Part shown: piece by piece, positions 46,849-59,245 of the stretch
How positions within the stretch are numbered: position 1 is the first letter of the stretch
Layout: every line of letters begins with the position of its first letter
Source of the DNA: Scatophagus argus
Lineage: Eukaryota > Chordata > Actinopteri > Scatophagidae
Assembly: GCF_020382885.2 (NCBI RefSeq)
Contig: NC_058499.1
Span: forward strand, 22,367,872-22,431,871
Length of the DNA: 64,000 nt
Reading direction: 5' to 3'
Made by a program: the position numbers and the translations under genes
Notes under the pieces: generated by a model
The model's database searches: none
Seen by the model: the letters and a program-made list of their open reading frames with translations, nothing else
What the model was told of the DNA's origin: nothing

Positions 46849-49800
46849 TTAAATAATTTATCACAAAGTGGTTTGTAAAAGGCAAACATGTCATGGTTAT
46901 GGTCAAAAAGTGTTGGAGACAGACATGACAGACATGATTTCTCCACAGATGGTCAGGTGTACACATGGGGCCAGGACTCCAGGGGCCAGCTGGGTCTGGG
47001 GAAGAGAAAGCTGGGCGCCAACTCACCCCAACACCTCCGCTCTCTGTCAGCGATCCCTCTGGTCCAGGTCGCTGCAGGGGGGGAGCAGAGCTTCGCCCTC
47101 TCTGTCTCTGGAGGTGTGTTTGGCTGGGGCAGAAACGACTGTGGACAGCTGGGGCTGGGAGACACAACAGGTAAAACCAAAGCAGTCATTATATGGAACA
47201 TTTAACATGACATGCAAACCTGACTTTTCATTTCTTTTCTGTAGATCGACACACACCAACCTCTGTTCATTACCTGAACATGAAGAAAACTGTTCACATT
47301 TCCTGTGGAAAGGACCACACTGTCACATTGACAAAGGTTAGACAAAGAAAGCTGGTAGTACATAATGCATAGGTTATAATGTATCACATTTTGTTTCTGA
47401 ATAACAAAAGCATAAAAGCACACAGTCCTTGAGGACACTGAAATTTGGATGATCTCTGATGAAAGGGTTAGTTCAGTAAATAAATCACATGATTTTTGCA
47501 ACACAAAAATTTTACTTTTACTTTTTTATAACAAAAAATTGGTTATTTTACTATTTATTTTTGTATTTGTTAAAGATTTGAGCCCAGTTTATAAATTAGT
47601 TGCCTCACAAGTGCAGCTGCCATTTTCACATTTTCACCTGCCTCCAGTTAACTCTACTAAACATACTGTGTGATCATTTCACTTCCATGCTCACGCTGCT
47701 AATATAGGATGAATCTGCTGTTTTGGCACCGATGAAAGAAAATGTACATTTAGTTATTCAAACCGCTGATTCCCAGATTCAGCTGGCATGGCTGGATTCT
47801 GGAGAGCAATTATTTGTCATTACTGTGAGCTCATCCATCATTAATGATTGACTGTACATTGACACCAAGAATAACATATACACAAAGTATTAATTAAATT
47901 AGTAATTGACACTTATTGTGAGAGAAATATATTCCATATAGAAATATATTAACTTCTTAGATTACAGAGATATAAATAAATGACAACAAACAACAAGTGG
48001 GAGTTTAAACCATGTTTGCTTGGTTGCTTTCTTAGGATGGTGTAGTGTTCACATTTGGCTCTGGTCAATATGGACAGCTTGGGCACAACTCATTCAGCGA
48101 TGAACTACGACCTCGGATTGTTGCGGAGCTCTGGGGCGCCAAAGTCACAAAGACTGCATGTGGACGGTACAGTACATTTTTTTCTTACATCTTAATTATT
48201 TTTCCAACAAATGCAAAAGAAAAAGAATATTAAATAAGTTTGCCAGACCAGCTTACGATTATTTGATCACTTCCAAACGACACAGAAAACATTAATAGAG
48301 CAACAATCATATATATCATATATTCCCATTTTGTCCACTTTATATCCCTTCTGCTTATCATGTTCCATCAACAGGAGTGAAATTATTACATTATTAATAG
48401 TCTAGTAAAGTGAAGGCTTGGAAGCTGTAAAATCTCTGAAAAGACACCTTTGTTGCCTTTAAAATATTGTTTCTGGTTTTGTTTGTTTGTTTGTTTGTTT
48501 GTTTGTTTTCAATCAGGCATCACACATTAGTGCTGACAGACTCCAAGAAGGTCTACTCCTTTGGGTGTGGAGAGCAAGGCCAGCTGGGGCACGGAGAGGA
48601 GACTCATCCGTCTGTGCCGCTACCTGTTCAACTGCCACAGAGTACCTACAATTCTAAAATTATTCAATTCAGTTCATGTTCAAGTCAGATTTTGGGGCTA
48701 TTAATGAGAGATATATTTTTCCTTGATCGAGCAAAAGTTTGTCCATTAACCACTGAATTTTCAGCCACCCAGCCACAGAGCTGCTAAGACAGATGGGCTG
48801 CTGGTTCCAGTGGGGAGTTTTTCCACATTTTAAATACTCTGTAAATGATATCTCAGTTTTACTAACACTGGGTTTATTTTGCAACCACTAGTTTCCACTA
48901 TTTCAACTTTGTCTCTGTTAAATTATGTTTTAATTTGGCAAGGTGGTGGTGGTTTTAAACACAACAATTCCCCAAGCTGGTTCAACTTGTCAAACAGCTC
49001 CCACTGTGAGTCATGTAACATTGTCCACAGGAAAAAATCAATGAGAATTTTAATTTATAACCCCCAGACCACCTAGAAGGGACTGAAGGCCATGCATTGA
49101 GCCCATTTTTAAGGCGAGGTGTACCTACATGTTGTCAACATGGTATTGGCAAGGGATTTTGTGTGTTCTACAGACAGAACACAGTGGCAGCATTGACACT
49201 TCAAATAAAATGGAGCCCAAACTAAAACCTTGGGGTACACCACAAGAGTAAGATGAAAATTAATATCTAAGGCCACTCTTAGGCCTGACCCTGAATACCT
49301 GCATGCACGGTTATGGAATGGTTGAATGTATGGTGTGGTTAAAGTAGCGTGATTGAAAATAGTGTGGCACACATGCCATTTTAACCATTCAAGGACAGAG
49401 ATAACTTTTATCCTGTTATTATTCCAGCCTCTACCGATGGTCTTGTAATTAGAAACATCTACGCAGGAGGAAATTGTTCCTTTGCAACATGCACATCGTT
49501 TCAGGTACCAAAAAAAAATGTGCAATACAAACTATAACTGTAAGAGGTGTAAAATTTTTACCCCATTTATTCATACATATACAGCATTTTCTTAATAGTC
49601 TCAACCTGATTTATTTATTTATTTGCTTCTTTCACAGGAAGTTCACAAGGAGTCAAATGTTGACAAAGCCAACAATGTAAGACAGCCTTGTCTTAATGGC
49701 ATGATTGACAAGTGGACCTCTGAATGTGATTCAAAGTCATGGAAAAAGATAAAACAGTAAGTGTGATGAAGTAGCAACTTTTTGTCTTTTTCGATAGTAT

Positions 49801-52800
49801 TTTGTTGTTGTTATTTGACTCCAAAGTTATCAACACTGTGTTGTGTGTCAGTACCATTGGCTTACCATATGAAACCTTCACAGGGAAATCCACAGGACAT
49901 TTTCCTCTGCATCCTATTTAAATCAGTGTTTCCTTGACCAAAGGTAAAAGACATTATGTGCATGAGCTTCACGTCTTTGTATTTGCATTATTATATTACA
50001 TTTACATGTACTTGTTGTCTTCATAGCACAGATAAGCATTTCCAGACCTCACCAAACTACTCTGGCTTGAACTTGTCATATGCACGACTTTCTTTTAAGA
50101 AACTAGTGAAGAAGAATGATGTTGTGGCAGAGGTATGACACTGAAATGTATTTGTACTTGACAAAGAAATGCATGTAGTTTACTTTCAAAACCATTTAGT
50201 AATACCCAGTTAATAATTTATATATTTTCTCGACAGGTTCAGGCTGCTGTTCTACAGTTGCTTCCCTCTCTTGATGAGAAACCAGTGGGAGTGGAGGGGT
50301 TGAGGATCTTCTTGCTTCTCACTGAGCTTCTGCATGTGATCCAGAAACACACCAGGCATCAGAGCACTGAGCTTGCAGAGAAAGTTGCCACTGCGATACA
50401 AAGACTCTCTGCTGAAAGCCTCCAGGTCACAGGTACTGTAAGAGACAACTGTGAAAATGTTTCAGAGGCATCAATCATCATTAATTATAGGATCATGTAT
50501 TGTGTTCACTAAGCAAAATCTCCACTGGGGGCAAATGAATTAAGTTTTGTGAATTTCGGTAAAACTATGGAGTCTGAATGAAGGAGGGAAGGATGTTCTG
50601 CTCTTTAGCATGTCAGAGGATAATTAAAGCTGATAAAGACTTATTTTCCAAAAACCAGGACATCATGTTTGCTATTATGTAACTTAAGAATTACAAAAAA
50701 ACAAAACAAAACAAAAAACTCCCATTTGAATCAGATATTTTACATTAATTGCAGTAACCTGTGTTCTTTTCTGGAGTCTGAGCTGATATTCATGGACTCA
50801 GATCTCAATGTTGTCTTCTTTAGTGGACTGGTGGTCCTCCCTGTCGCGTTCCACCATGGTTAACCATGTTAAGGTGTGGAGAGAGGCCCTCTCAGCGATG
50901 CTGTCCGTTAAGCCTGTACATCGCACCGCAGTGACAAACCTGCTGCGAGTACTCCAGGACATGTATAATGTTAGTGCCAGTTGTCTTTTTCTCTAAAACT
51001 TCAAACCTCACCAAACAGTCACCTTTTCTTCATTTTTTTCCTTTTTCTTACCAGCCTTTCACGTAATTAACACTCCATAAATATACCTGTTTTAAAGGCC
51101 AACAACAGGATTGCCGGACATCAGAGAATCCCAGAAAACACTTTTTGTTTGGTGATTAACCAAACATTTCTTGAAGAGGATGTGAAGCGGTGGCATTCAA
51201 AGGTAAAAGTGGTAAAATCCTAAATTAGCTTGAAGCCATCTTAAGATGGCAGATAAGTTGTTCCCCGCTTCTCTCTCTCACTGATCCTGTCGCTTTTCAT
51301 ATACTTATATATACTTATATAAAAAACTAATTTTTGTTTAAAAAAAACTGCACACGTTGCAAAATACATTCTCAGTAAAACCACAGGGCTGATATCTTCT
51401 CTTTTTTCAGAATGCAAGTGATCAGCCACTTTTCCTTGGTAACTTCCCATTTTTGATGCATCTAGAATCAAAGAAACGGGCCTTTGACATCAGTACTTCA
51501 TACACACAGGTAATTTAAACCTGAACCTTTCCCTCATGGGAACTAAACCATTGCTTTACTGGTTCGATTCAGTGTCACCTCTCCTACCAGCCTTAGCTCC
51601 AGCAAGAGCAGCAAGCTGTTCCCAGCAGCGCCAAGTGCCCAGTAGCAAACGACAGGCAAAGTTAGTAACTGGTAGCTGGATAACAAAGCATTTAGGTGCT
51701 AATATTTATATTTATATCATATTGATACATATAACTATTCCCTCTGGAATTTGAGCAGACCAGAGAGCTATAAGGAAGGGGAATATTGTACATTCATCAG
51801 CTGGCCTGATGTGAATAAATTTGAATGCTTATGTTACTCTGTGTCTGTTAGATGTATAAATAGGTCACTTTTTGCTAACAACTTCATGAGGTGATGTGTT
51901 TTGTCATTCATTCACTGACTCTGTCAGTGTTTTGTTTTTTACAGCTTCTTACACTGTCCATAAAATCTATGCAGAGCAATATATGTGATGTATTGCATTA
52001 CATTACATTTTAAAATTACAGAATGAACACCAGAGAGCTTCAGAAATGTTTGTGTGGCCCTTTGGATGGATTCCCAACTCTAATCCTTATTTTGAACTGA
52101 GGCTGAGTCGAATGTCACTTTTGCAAGACGCCCTCGCACAACTGGCTGCTGCCCATCACAGCAACTTCAAGAAGCCCCTTGTGGTAAATTTTTAGTTTTG
52201 AGCTGATGGTTGAAGCATAGCCAACTGGCTTTCTAGGTGCTCTCATCTCAGTGTCTACCTAACTGGAGGAGTTCTAACTCTTTGTCTCTCAGGTCTATTT
52301 GGATGAAGACCCAAAGTGCACAGATGTCTACAAACGAGACTTTTTCCACCACTTGTTTCATGCCATGGTGTCAACTGAATATAAGATGTTCTTGATCAAT
52401 GACGCCAAAACCTTGGCATGGTTCCCCTCCAGAGTAAGAATTGACAGGAAGATGTACCATGGACTCAGGATTCACTGAGTTTAACAGGATTTTCTGTCAT
52501 GATAAGCAACTACAGAACAATATGCTGTTTTAGTTATGCAGTTACACAATGAAAAATCTTCAACATGCATTTAAAAGATTTGCAGGGGGTTTCTTTGTTT
52601 CTACTTTTATCAATTCAGGCAACAGAGGAGGAGATGACAAACTTCTTCCTGTTTGGGATTCTGTGTGGGTTGGCCTTGTACAATCAGAGTATCATACACT
52701 TACCCTTCCCACTCGCTCTGTTCAAGAAGCTACTCGATGTAGAGCCGACTCTGGAGGATATGAAGGAATTCAGCAGTGTTGGAAAGTCAGTATTCATCTA

Positions 52801-54313
52801 AATTTGGCAATATAAATTTGTGGATTTTCAGGTGATGCCTGAAAGGTCACAAAAGATTGTAAAAACTGTACAGTAACCAAGGAAACTTAATATTAATCTT
52901 AAATCTTTCATTTTTAAGGACTCTACAGGATGTCTTGGACTATGAAGATGAGGTCCTAGAAGACATGTACATGTGGTTTTCGGTTAGTGTTTCACTCAGT
53001 GTAATCTGTCTCGTTGATCGTTGTTACGGTATTCCGAAGGTGTTGCAGTGATATCACTAACCTCTTCTCTTTCATAACAGATAACCTGGGACGGGACAGA
53101 AGTTGAACTCGATCCCCAAAATCCCGGAAAACCAGTGACAAGTGAGAATAGGTGAGACCGTGAAAAATATTTAAATCAGCCTACACCCAGACTAACGCTC
53201 TCTTTGCAAAGTATTTGCTGAAATGAAAGTTTAATCTATTGAACAGGAAGGAGTTTGTGGATGCCTACGTGAATCATGTGTTCAACACGTCCGTGGAGGG
53301 TGTCTTTCGGGAGTTCAAGCGAGGCTTCTTCCTGGTGTGTGACCGAGATCTGGTGAAGTTGTTTCGGCCAGAGGAGCTGCAGGGGGTGTTGGTGGGTAAA
53401 GTCGTCTATGATTGGACAAAGCTGAAACAGGTACAGTGTGAAACAAGTGCCCCTCTTTTTCTCTCTACAAATGACTCACCACATCTTCACCTGCTTGATT
53501 TTACATTTCTTGAACATGTCTTTTTTTTCTTTTTCTTTTTTACCATAATTAGAACACAGTTTATGAGTGGTTCTACCATGTTGACCACCCCACCATACAG
53601 ATGTTTTGGGAGGTTTTTGATGAACTGACTGAAGACCAGCGGAAAGATTTCATTTGTAAGTATTGTACCTGTTGTTAACAGATGTTGATTGTGCTGTACA
53701 GGCATTGAACCAAATGTGTAATATTTTTCAATATGTCTTTAAAAATATTTTGTTATAATGATGTGTTTAATTCCTAGACTTTTCCTGAACTCAGAGCTTA
53801 ACAATGAACAAAATACATTATTTGTCATTATTTATTCTTTTTCTAACTCACCGTTGCTTTAAGTCATTGCATCTCCTGACAGAACAACACAGTTAAATTT
53901 CAGCCTGTCTGCATGTTTTTTTAGCCTAACACAGCTTAAAGAGAGCAGATAACATTGCCATACGTCTGCCATTATTAACAAAAGTTTTCTGTGCTTATCA
54001 TTCACCCATACAAATAAATAAACAAAGCAATATGGTAGCTGGTCTGGCTACGCAGATGCTAATGCAAAGTTTTCTCTTCCGCTGGTGTTCCTCAGGGTTC
54101 CTGACTGGTTTTAGGAAGGTTCCTGTTCTTGGCATGGATCAGATCAGGATGTACATTCGACTTAAGCTTGTCCAGAGCGGTTCTTACGATCAGCACTTCC
54201 CTGAGTCTCTGACATGTCACTCTATTCTGGAGCTGCCCTTATACTCGACTAAGGAGATCATGCGAGACAGGCTGACAGAGGCCCTGATACCAGAGACAAG
54301 ATTCTCGCTTTGA
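45603..54313 (+). CDS. Small-HERC E3 ubiquitin-protein ligase, copy 2 (RCC1-like plus HECT)
   Basis: Coding exons: 45603-45810, 45952-46072, 46350-46426, 46949-47170, 47245-47336, 48036-48166, 48517-48641, 49428-49504, 49638-49756, 49884-49943, 50027-50132, 50237-50432, 50824-50969, 51098-51202, 51411-51509, 52022-52183, 52293-52433, 52619-52785, 52919-52982, 53081-53151, 53247-53430, 53553-53655, 54096-54313. They match copy 1 exon for exon with the same phases and join to 997 residues. RCC1 repeats occupy about 1-350 and the HECT domain about 665-997, with catalytic Cys966 in [11 protein letters not shown]. The usual His two before the Cys is Leu and the residue after it is His, so activity may be altered. 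The C-terminus RFSL keeps a Phe. No stop or frameshift. Tandem duplicate of copy 1 with patches of gene conversion. Confidence 0.9.
46819..46850. repeat. (TTTTG)n simple repeat
   Basis: Pentanucleotide TTTTG repeat followed by a T run in intron 3 of HERC copy 2, just upstream of the gene-conversion block. Confidence 0.85.
46935..47355 (+). repeat. Gene-conversion block shared with 35586-36006
   Basis: 421 bases covering the end of intron 3, exon 4, intron 4, exon 5 and the first bases of intron 5. They match copy 1 at all but two positions (AGG/AGA and CTC/CTG, both synonymous). Identity stops abruptly on both sides. Confidence 0.9.
48476..48508. repeat. (GTTT)n simple repeat
   Basis: Tetranucleotide repeat just upstream of exon 7 in HERC copy 2; it forms part of the T-rich tract before the acceptor. 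Confidence 0.85.
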
Positions 54314-56160
54314 TGGTGGACAAGAACATGTAGTGGATCTGTGCACGGAATGGGTGGGCCTGATTATTATTATTCTGGGTTACATCAAGATAAAAAACTC
54401 AAATCACTGACTTAAGAGTTTACATTATAAAGATGATTATGCTATAATTTATTACATTGATTCATTACGTTTTCTTAGCAAGTATAATATATATCTATAT
54501 ATATATTTTTATGTTAAAACATAAGTAATGTTTGCCAGTTAGGTAGGTTGGTAGGTGCACTTTACTAAATCTAAAGCAAGCCAATAGAACACTTCTATAT
54601 TAAGTGATTATGAAGATTCTAATGGTCTGGCTAATTTTGTCAGGTGTCAGCTAGACTACGTGGTAATTTGAGTTTGCAGTTTGTCATTCTTTTGAGTTAT
54701 AGTATAAACTGAAAGTAAAGGGGTTGCACTAATGTTATTATTACAAATGGATAAGCCAATATGTAAATTAGGTTTGTTGTTAGAGAGTATTCAACCATTT
54801 TTTTAAATTATTTATGTTTCACTTCATCCTTTTGGGGGGTGTTGTTTAGTCATCACTGTACTGTATTAATTTGCTGAAATTAAACAAAAACAATTTATTC
54901 TATTTTTTATTTGCAGAAAAGCTGCAAAGTTGTCTTTTCGCTGAGGTGCACTGAGCTTACTTTATATGCAGCTGTTTTACATCTGAGGTGAATATGATGG
55001 GCTAATGATGCTTCATACTAGTTACATAACATCAAAGCAGTATGTAGGTTATGTGTAAGTACTGTATGTCTTTTTGGTAAAGAATGAATGTAGACAGGTT
55101 TACTCCATACAATACTGTGAGTGTATACTACTTTACGTATATGGTAGACAAGGGATTGACCACTGTATGATGTACTGCAGTGTTGTTGTTCTCAGTATTA
55201 CCACCAGGTGGCAACAAAATCAAATTTCGAATACTTCTCTGCGGCTTGAATCGAAATATTGCAAGTACTTTACGCTGAAAGAGAATATGTGAACTTGAAT
55301 GGAGCAGATATACTGTCAGATGTCTATAATATGCCAGTCCAGTTTAAAGGACAGTTGGAAGGGGCTTCATAAATCTAAATCAACTATTAAACTGTAATTG
55401 CATTTTACTGATGAACTGCTTTCTTTAGTATGTCTGAAACGCGTGTGTGTGTGTGTGTGTGTGTTAGAGAGAAAGATGTAGAGATTGTACGCCTAAACTC
55501 TACAGTATGTATAATGAAAGCGTGTGAAGTGCAGGGAAATGTAATGTGGAAGTGCTGAAAGAGAGACAAAAAGTTTGACCACTAGACGGCGCCATTGTCA
55601 TGCAGGTTTGCTGGTTAGATGAAACAAAGAGCGGCTGGGATGAGATCATCAAATTGACCAGTGCACACTTTTCAACATAATGCTTGAAATCTAAAACCTA
55701 CAGATAACAAAGAGACATTAAATGCAGTCATTTCAATAATGTGACTGTCAATATGAGATCTGAATGTGACATGTGGCATCAGATAAAATAAATCGACATG
55801 AAAACTAATAAACGCACACACTGAAAAACAAAACTTACATTTACATGATGTGATCGTTAAATAATTCCTGACACACGATTAATTCCCTACAGAGATTGTA
55901 CAGGAATGTTGTGTGAAGTTTATTCAGGATATTCTCATTTCTAAAAGCAAACAGGAAATATAATCAGCGTTGTTGTTGAGGCCCTCGTTTCCTTTGTGGC
56001 CTTCTTCTCATCTCCTGTGTGAATTCCGGCCAAAGTCATTACAATAGAAGTGAAGCATCTGAGGAATGCACACAATTATGTATGTTATGGTGTAGGTTAC
56101 TGTGCCTGCCTGTTATTTAAAGGAAAAAGCACACAAGACAGTTACATAACTCCTTGAACT
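54314..56160. other. Intergenic region between HERC copy 2 and the SNRK-like gene
   Basis: AT-rich with no gene. A possible HERC copy 2 poly(A) signal ATTAAA is at 54879-54884; AATAAA occurs only far downstream (55787 and 55807). Two CTCF-like motifs on the + strand are at 55201-55213 and 55579-55593, and a (GT)n tract is at about 55442-55463. Confidence 0.55.
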
Positions 56161-56597
56161 TGAAGAATTCATTCAGTGGTTTTCCTCTCTCTCCACTGCG
56201 TACCAGAGGCTCGCGGCCGCTGGCTGCTGCTGCGCCGCGGGAGCGAGTTGGAATGTACTGACGTCAGAAGGAAGCTGGACACACGCGCGTACGAACGTGC
56301 ACGCCATCGCACGAGATGTTCCGTCCTACTCTGTCTTGCCTCTCTCTCTCTCTCTCTCTGCGGAGCGGGCGCGCGGTCACACAGCTCGAGACTCGAGGAT
56401 GAACTGAGGCAGGCAGTATGAGAAAAGTATGTGTACGCATGGACCGCGAACATGGAGCGTTATGAAAGAAAACGCGAAGGCGGCGCTGTCATTTTATCCG
56501 TCTGAATTCAGCGATGACACCAAGTGTGAGTCTGTGGAGTGACAGAGAGGACCGTTAGCTGAACAGCTCGCAGCTACGGGATATTTGCACAGCAATG
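56160..56597 (+). promoter_or_regulatory. snrk: CpG-rich promoter and 5' leader exon of the SNRK-like gene
   Basis: G+C- and CpG-rich island containing a perfect palindromic CRE, TGACGTCA, at 56259-56266, a (TC)n tract at about 56340-56360 and a CGGAGCGGGCGCGCGG stretch. A consensus donor AATG|GTAAGT ends the probable leader exon at 56597. No TATA box seen. The exon assignment rests on the strong donor and on a good acceptor at 57610 (CCTGCCAG). Confidence 0.6.
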
Positions 56598-57610
56598 GTA
56601 AGTTGGCACCGGGCTTACAGTGTTTTCATTGCTGCCTCTGGCTGAGTAGCGGCATTATATTCCTGTGGCGCTGTCAGTGTCAGTGAGGTTGTTGGGAGCG
56701 TTTGTTTGGAGGTGTTGAGCAGCAGCCAAGAGGGTGACTACATGCGTATGTGCCAACTCGGGACTGCAGTTGAGGCCAAGTAGAAAACAGCTGGCCTTAA
56801 TGCAAGTGTAGCAGCATGTAGGCAAGATTACGCAGTGTATAGGATCGGACAGAAGTGTTCAGCCAAGGATATCAGCGTGTATTAACACGGTTAGGCCTGC
56901 CTCTGTGCACTTGGCCGAGTGAAGCTGTGAGAGGGGCTTTAAACATGTTGGAAAAGGTTGTTTTTAATGGTAGTCATGACGCTCTTGCTCTTACGTAGTG
57001 ATAAATAAGTGATGATGATAAGGTGTTGATAGTGATAAGGGTGAATAGGATAAGTTAACGGTGATAATTGCATTGATAAAGGCGATGGTAATGAAGATGA
57101 TGATGGCTGTTGAACTTGTTACCCTGGGGAAGATCTGATGATGACATCATCAGGTCTCATGCCATCTTCTGACCCTCTTAGCCAAACTAATGGCACACAA
57201 ACACACATTCACGAACACACACACGCGCGCACACACATACATTATGGTTTCCTGTTACAGTATTGATTTGGCGTGCCATTTGTGCCTGATGGGTGTTATT
57301 TGAGATAGAGCCAGAGACAACCCTTCCCCATCACAGACAATAAAACAATAGTTTACCCTCTACTGCTGTCATTGTAATATAATCTTATACATTGTAATCG
57401 AGTCGTCACTACTTAATTTAAAACTTGTTCTGTCCTCTCCGTCTTTGTTAAAAGATGGGAAATATCAGTCTATTTCTGGCCCAGTGCTTGAAGGGATGAG
57501 GCATTAGCAGCAGCTGACCTCATCTAAGCCCTTTTCCCTTTGGGCCAAAGGCCAAAATCATCAGCGCTATCATTTTGCCTCATTGTGTCGTCTTTTCTTT
57601 GTCCTGCCAG

Positions 57611-57777
57611 GCAGCTCTGGACCAGTGAGGAACTCTATACCCACCCCCCATCTCTGTCCCTGACACCTTGACACAACTATTTTCCATTTCTTTTCCCCTT
57701 TTATTCTGTTATCGCTCCATCTTCCCGAAGCCCTCCTCCCAGCCTCCTCTCTTCCAAATCCCCTCTTTGTTTCAAAC
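57611..57777 (+). other. snrk: Probable 5' UTR of SNRK-like exon 2
   Basis: Lies between the pyrimidine-rich acceptor TTTGTCCTGCCAG (ends 57610) and the start codon at 57778. If joined to the AUG at 56595-56597 it creates a six-codon upstream ORF ending at TGA 57626-57628. Confidence 0.5.
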
Positions 57778-58858
57778 ATGGACTCATCTGGAGAAGAAAT
57801 CACCTGCGCCCAGGATGGACATCCTGACCTCAGGAGCAGTCCCAGTCGCTCGGATCTCAGCGGACTGTACCATCTGGGTCGGACATTGGGCAGGGGGCAC
57901 TTTGCTGTGGTCAAACTGGCTCGTCATGTCAACACTGGGCAACTGGTTGCCATCAAGATGATTGACAAGACAAAACTTGATGTTATGGCAACTAGTCACC
58001 TCTTACAGGAAGTGAGGTAAAGTACAATACATTTGTTTGAACACTGACTGCATATAAAGTTGGATGATATGAGAGCTCCCCAAAATTGAAGCCAAAGCAT
58101 CTCGATTGCCCCCTGGTGGCTGGCTGCAGTACAGATCATAAACCCCTCCCCCTCTATGTTTGCAGACAGGATATGAAAACTAAAAATTCTAAGTACACAC
58201 CAAATAATTTTTTTTTCAGAGATGGTTTCTGTCATGTTAGTTAGTTCTTATCATGTCGTCCTGTTCAAGAATTCATTTCTCTGATAAATTTGGTTTTAAT
58301 TAGTTGCTTTATGCTCGAATGACGACATCAGCACACAATGCCAGTACTCGTATTTGGGATATTTTGGCTTCACTTTTGTACAGTGGGAGGAAGATTCTGA
58401 GAGACAGAAGTTGAGAAGAAAAGAAATTTTGCAAAACAAAAAATAATTGATAATTATTTCCAGGTGTATGAGGCTGGTGCAGCATCCCAATGTGGTTTGC
58501 CTCTACGAGGTCATCGACACACCCACCACCCTCTACCTGGTCATGGAGCTGGCCGAGGGAGGTGACCTCTATGACTACATTCTCCGGCACGAGGGAGGCG
58601 TGGCTGAGAGCACTGCCAAACGTCATTTTGCCCAGATTGTACGTGCTGTGGCGTACTGCCACCAGCTCCATGTGGTGCACCGGGACCTGAAACCAGAGAA
58701 TGTGGTGTTCTTTCCCCAGCAGGGGGCAGTGAAGCTGACAGACTTTGGGTTCAGCAACTTATTCCAACCCGGGACAATGTTGGCCACCAGCTGTGGATCG
58801 CTGGCCTACTCTGCTCCAGAGATACTGTTGGGAGACGAGTATGATGCTCCAGCTGTTG
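57778..58858 (+). CDS. snrk: SNF-related serine/threonine kinase (SNRK family), 5' part only
   Basis: AMPK-related Ser/Thr kinase. Coding exons 57778-58016 and 58464-58858 join in phase (AG|G, Arg80) to 211 residues plus one base. The gene continues past the window after YDAPAV. The glycine loop LGRGHFAVV begins at 37, with Lys60 in [12 protein letters not shown] at 152-159 (Asp154), DFG at 173-175, and [14 protein letters not shown], where Thr188 is the LKB1-type activation-loop site. [23 protein letters not shown] and GDEYDAPAV are SNRK hallmarks. The AUG (AACATGG) is in strong context. The first 28 residues are longer than and unlike the short N-terminus of mammalian SNRK. Which paralog (snrka, snrkb or another) is open. 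Confidence 0.9.
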
Positions 58859-59245
58859 GTGAGAAACAGAACAACAAACAATGTTATGGTTTTTGTTTGT
58901 TTTAGAGGTTAACTAACAAGGTTGTGAACCGCTGGCCAGGATAAACAAGTAGATGCAGACCCTGACCAAAGATTTTCAGTCAACAAGTAGTCTTTAGTTC
59001 AATCCATTAATCGGCTAGGCATTGGGCGTTTATGATTTTAATTTAATATTATTATTAAAATTTTAATATTTATAAAACATTTGAATATATATTTTTTGCA
59101 GCTGTTAACAGTGTGCTGTCTAAATATACAACCTTAACAGAAGTGTAACTGTGTAACTGATGTAATCCATATATATATTTTCATGAACAGAGCAGCCTTA
59201 CCTCGAGGTCAATTTATCAGCACTTTTGGAGCTTTCAGTCTTCAT

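Noticed and set aside
58309..58680. 123-codon - strand open frame over the kinase exon
   Set aside because: Antisense shadow of the SNRK-like exon 58464-58858.
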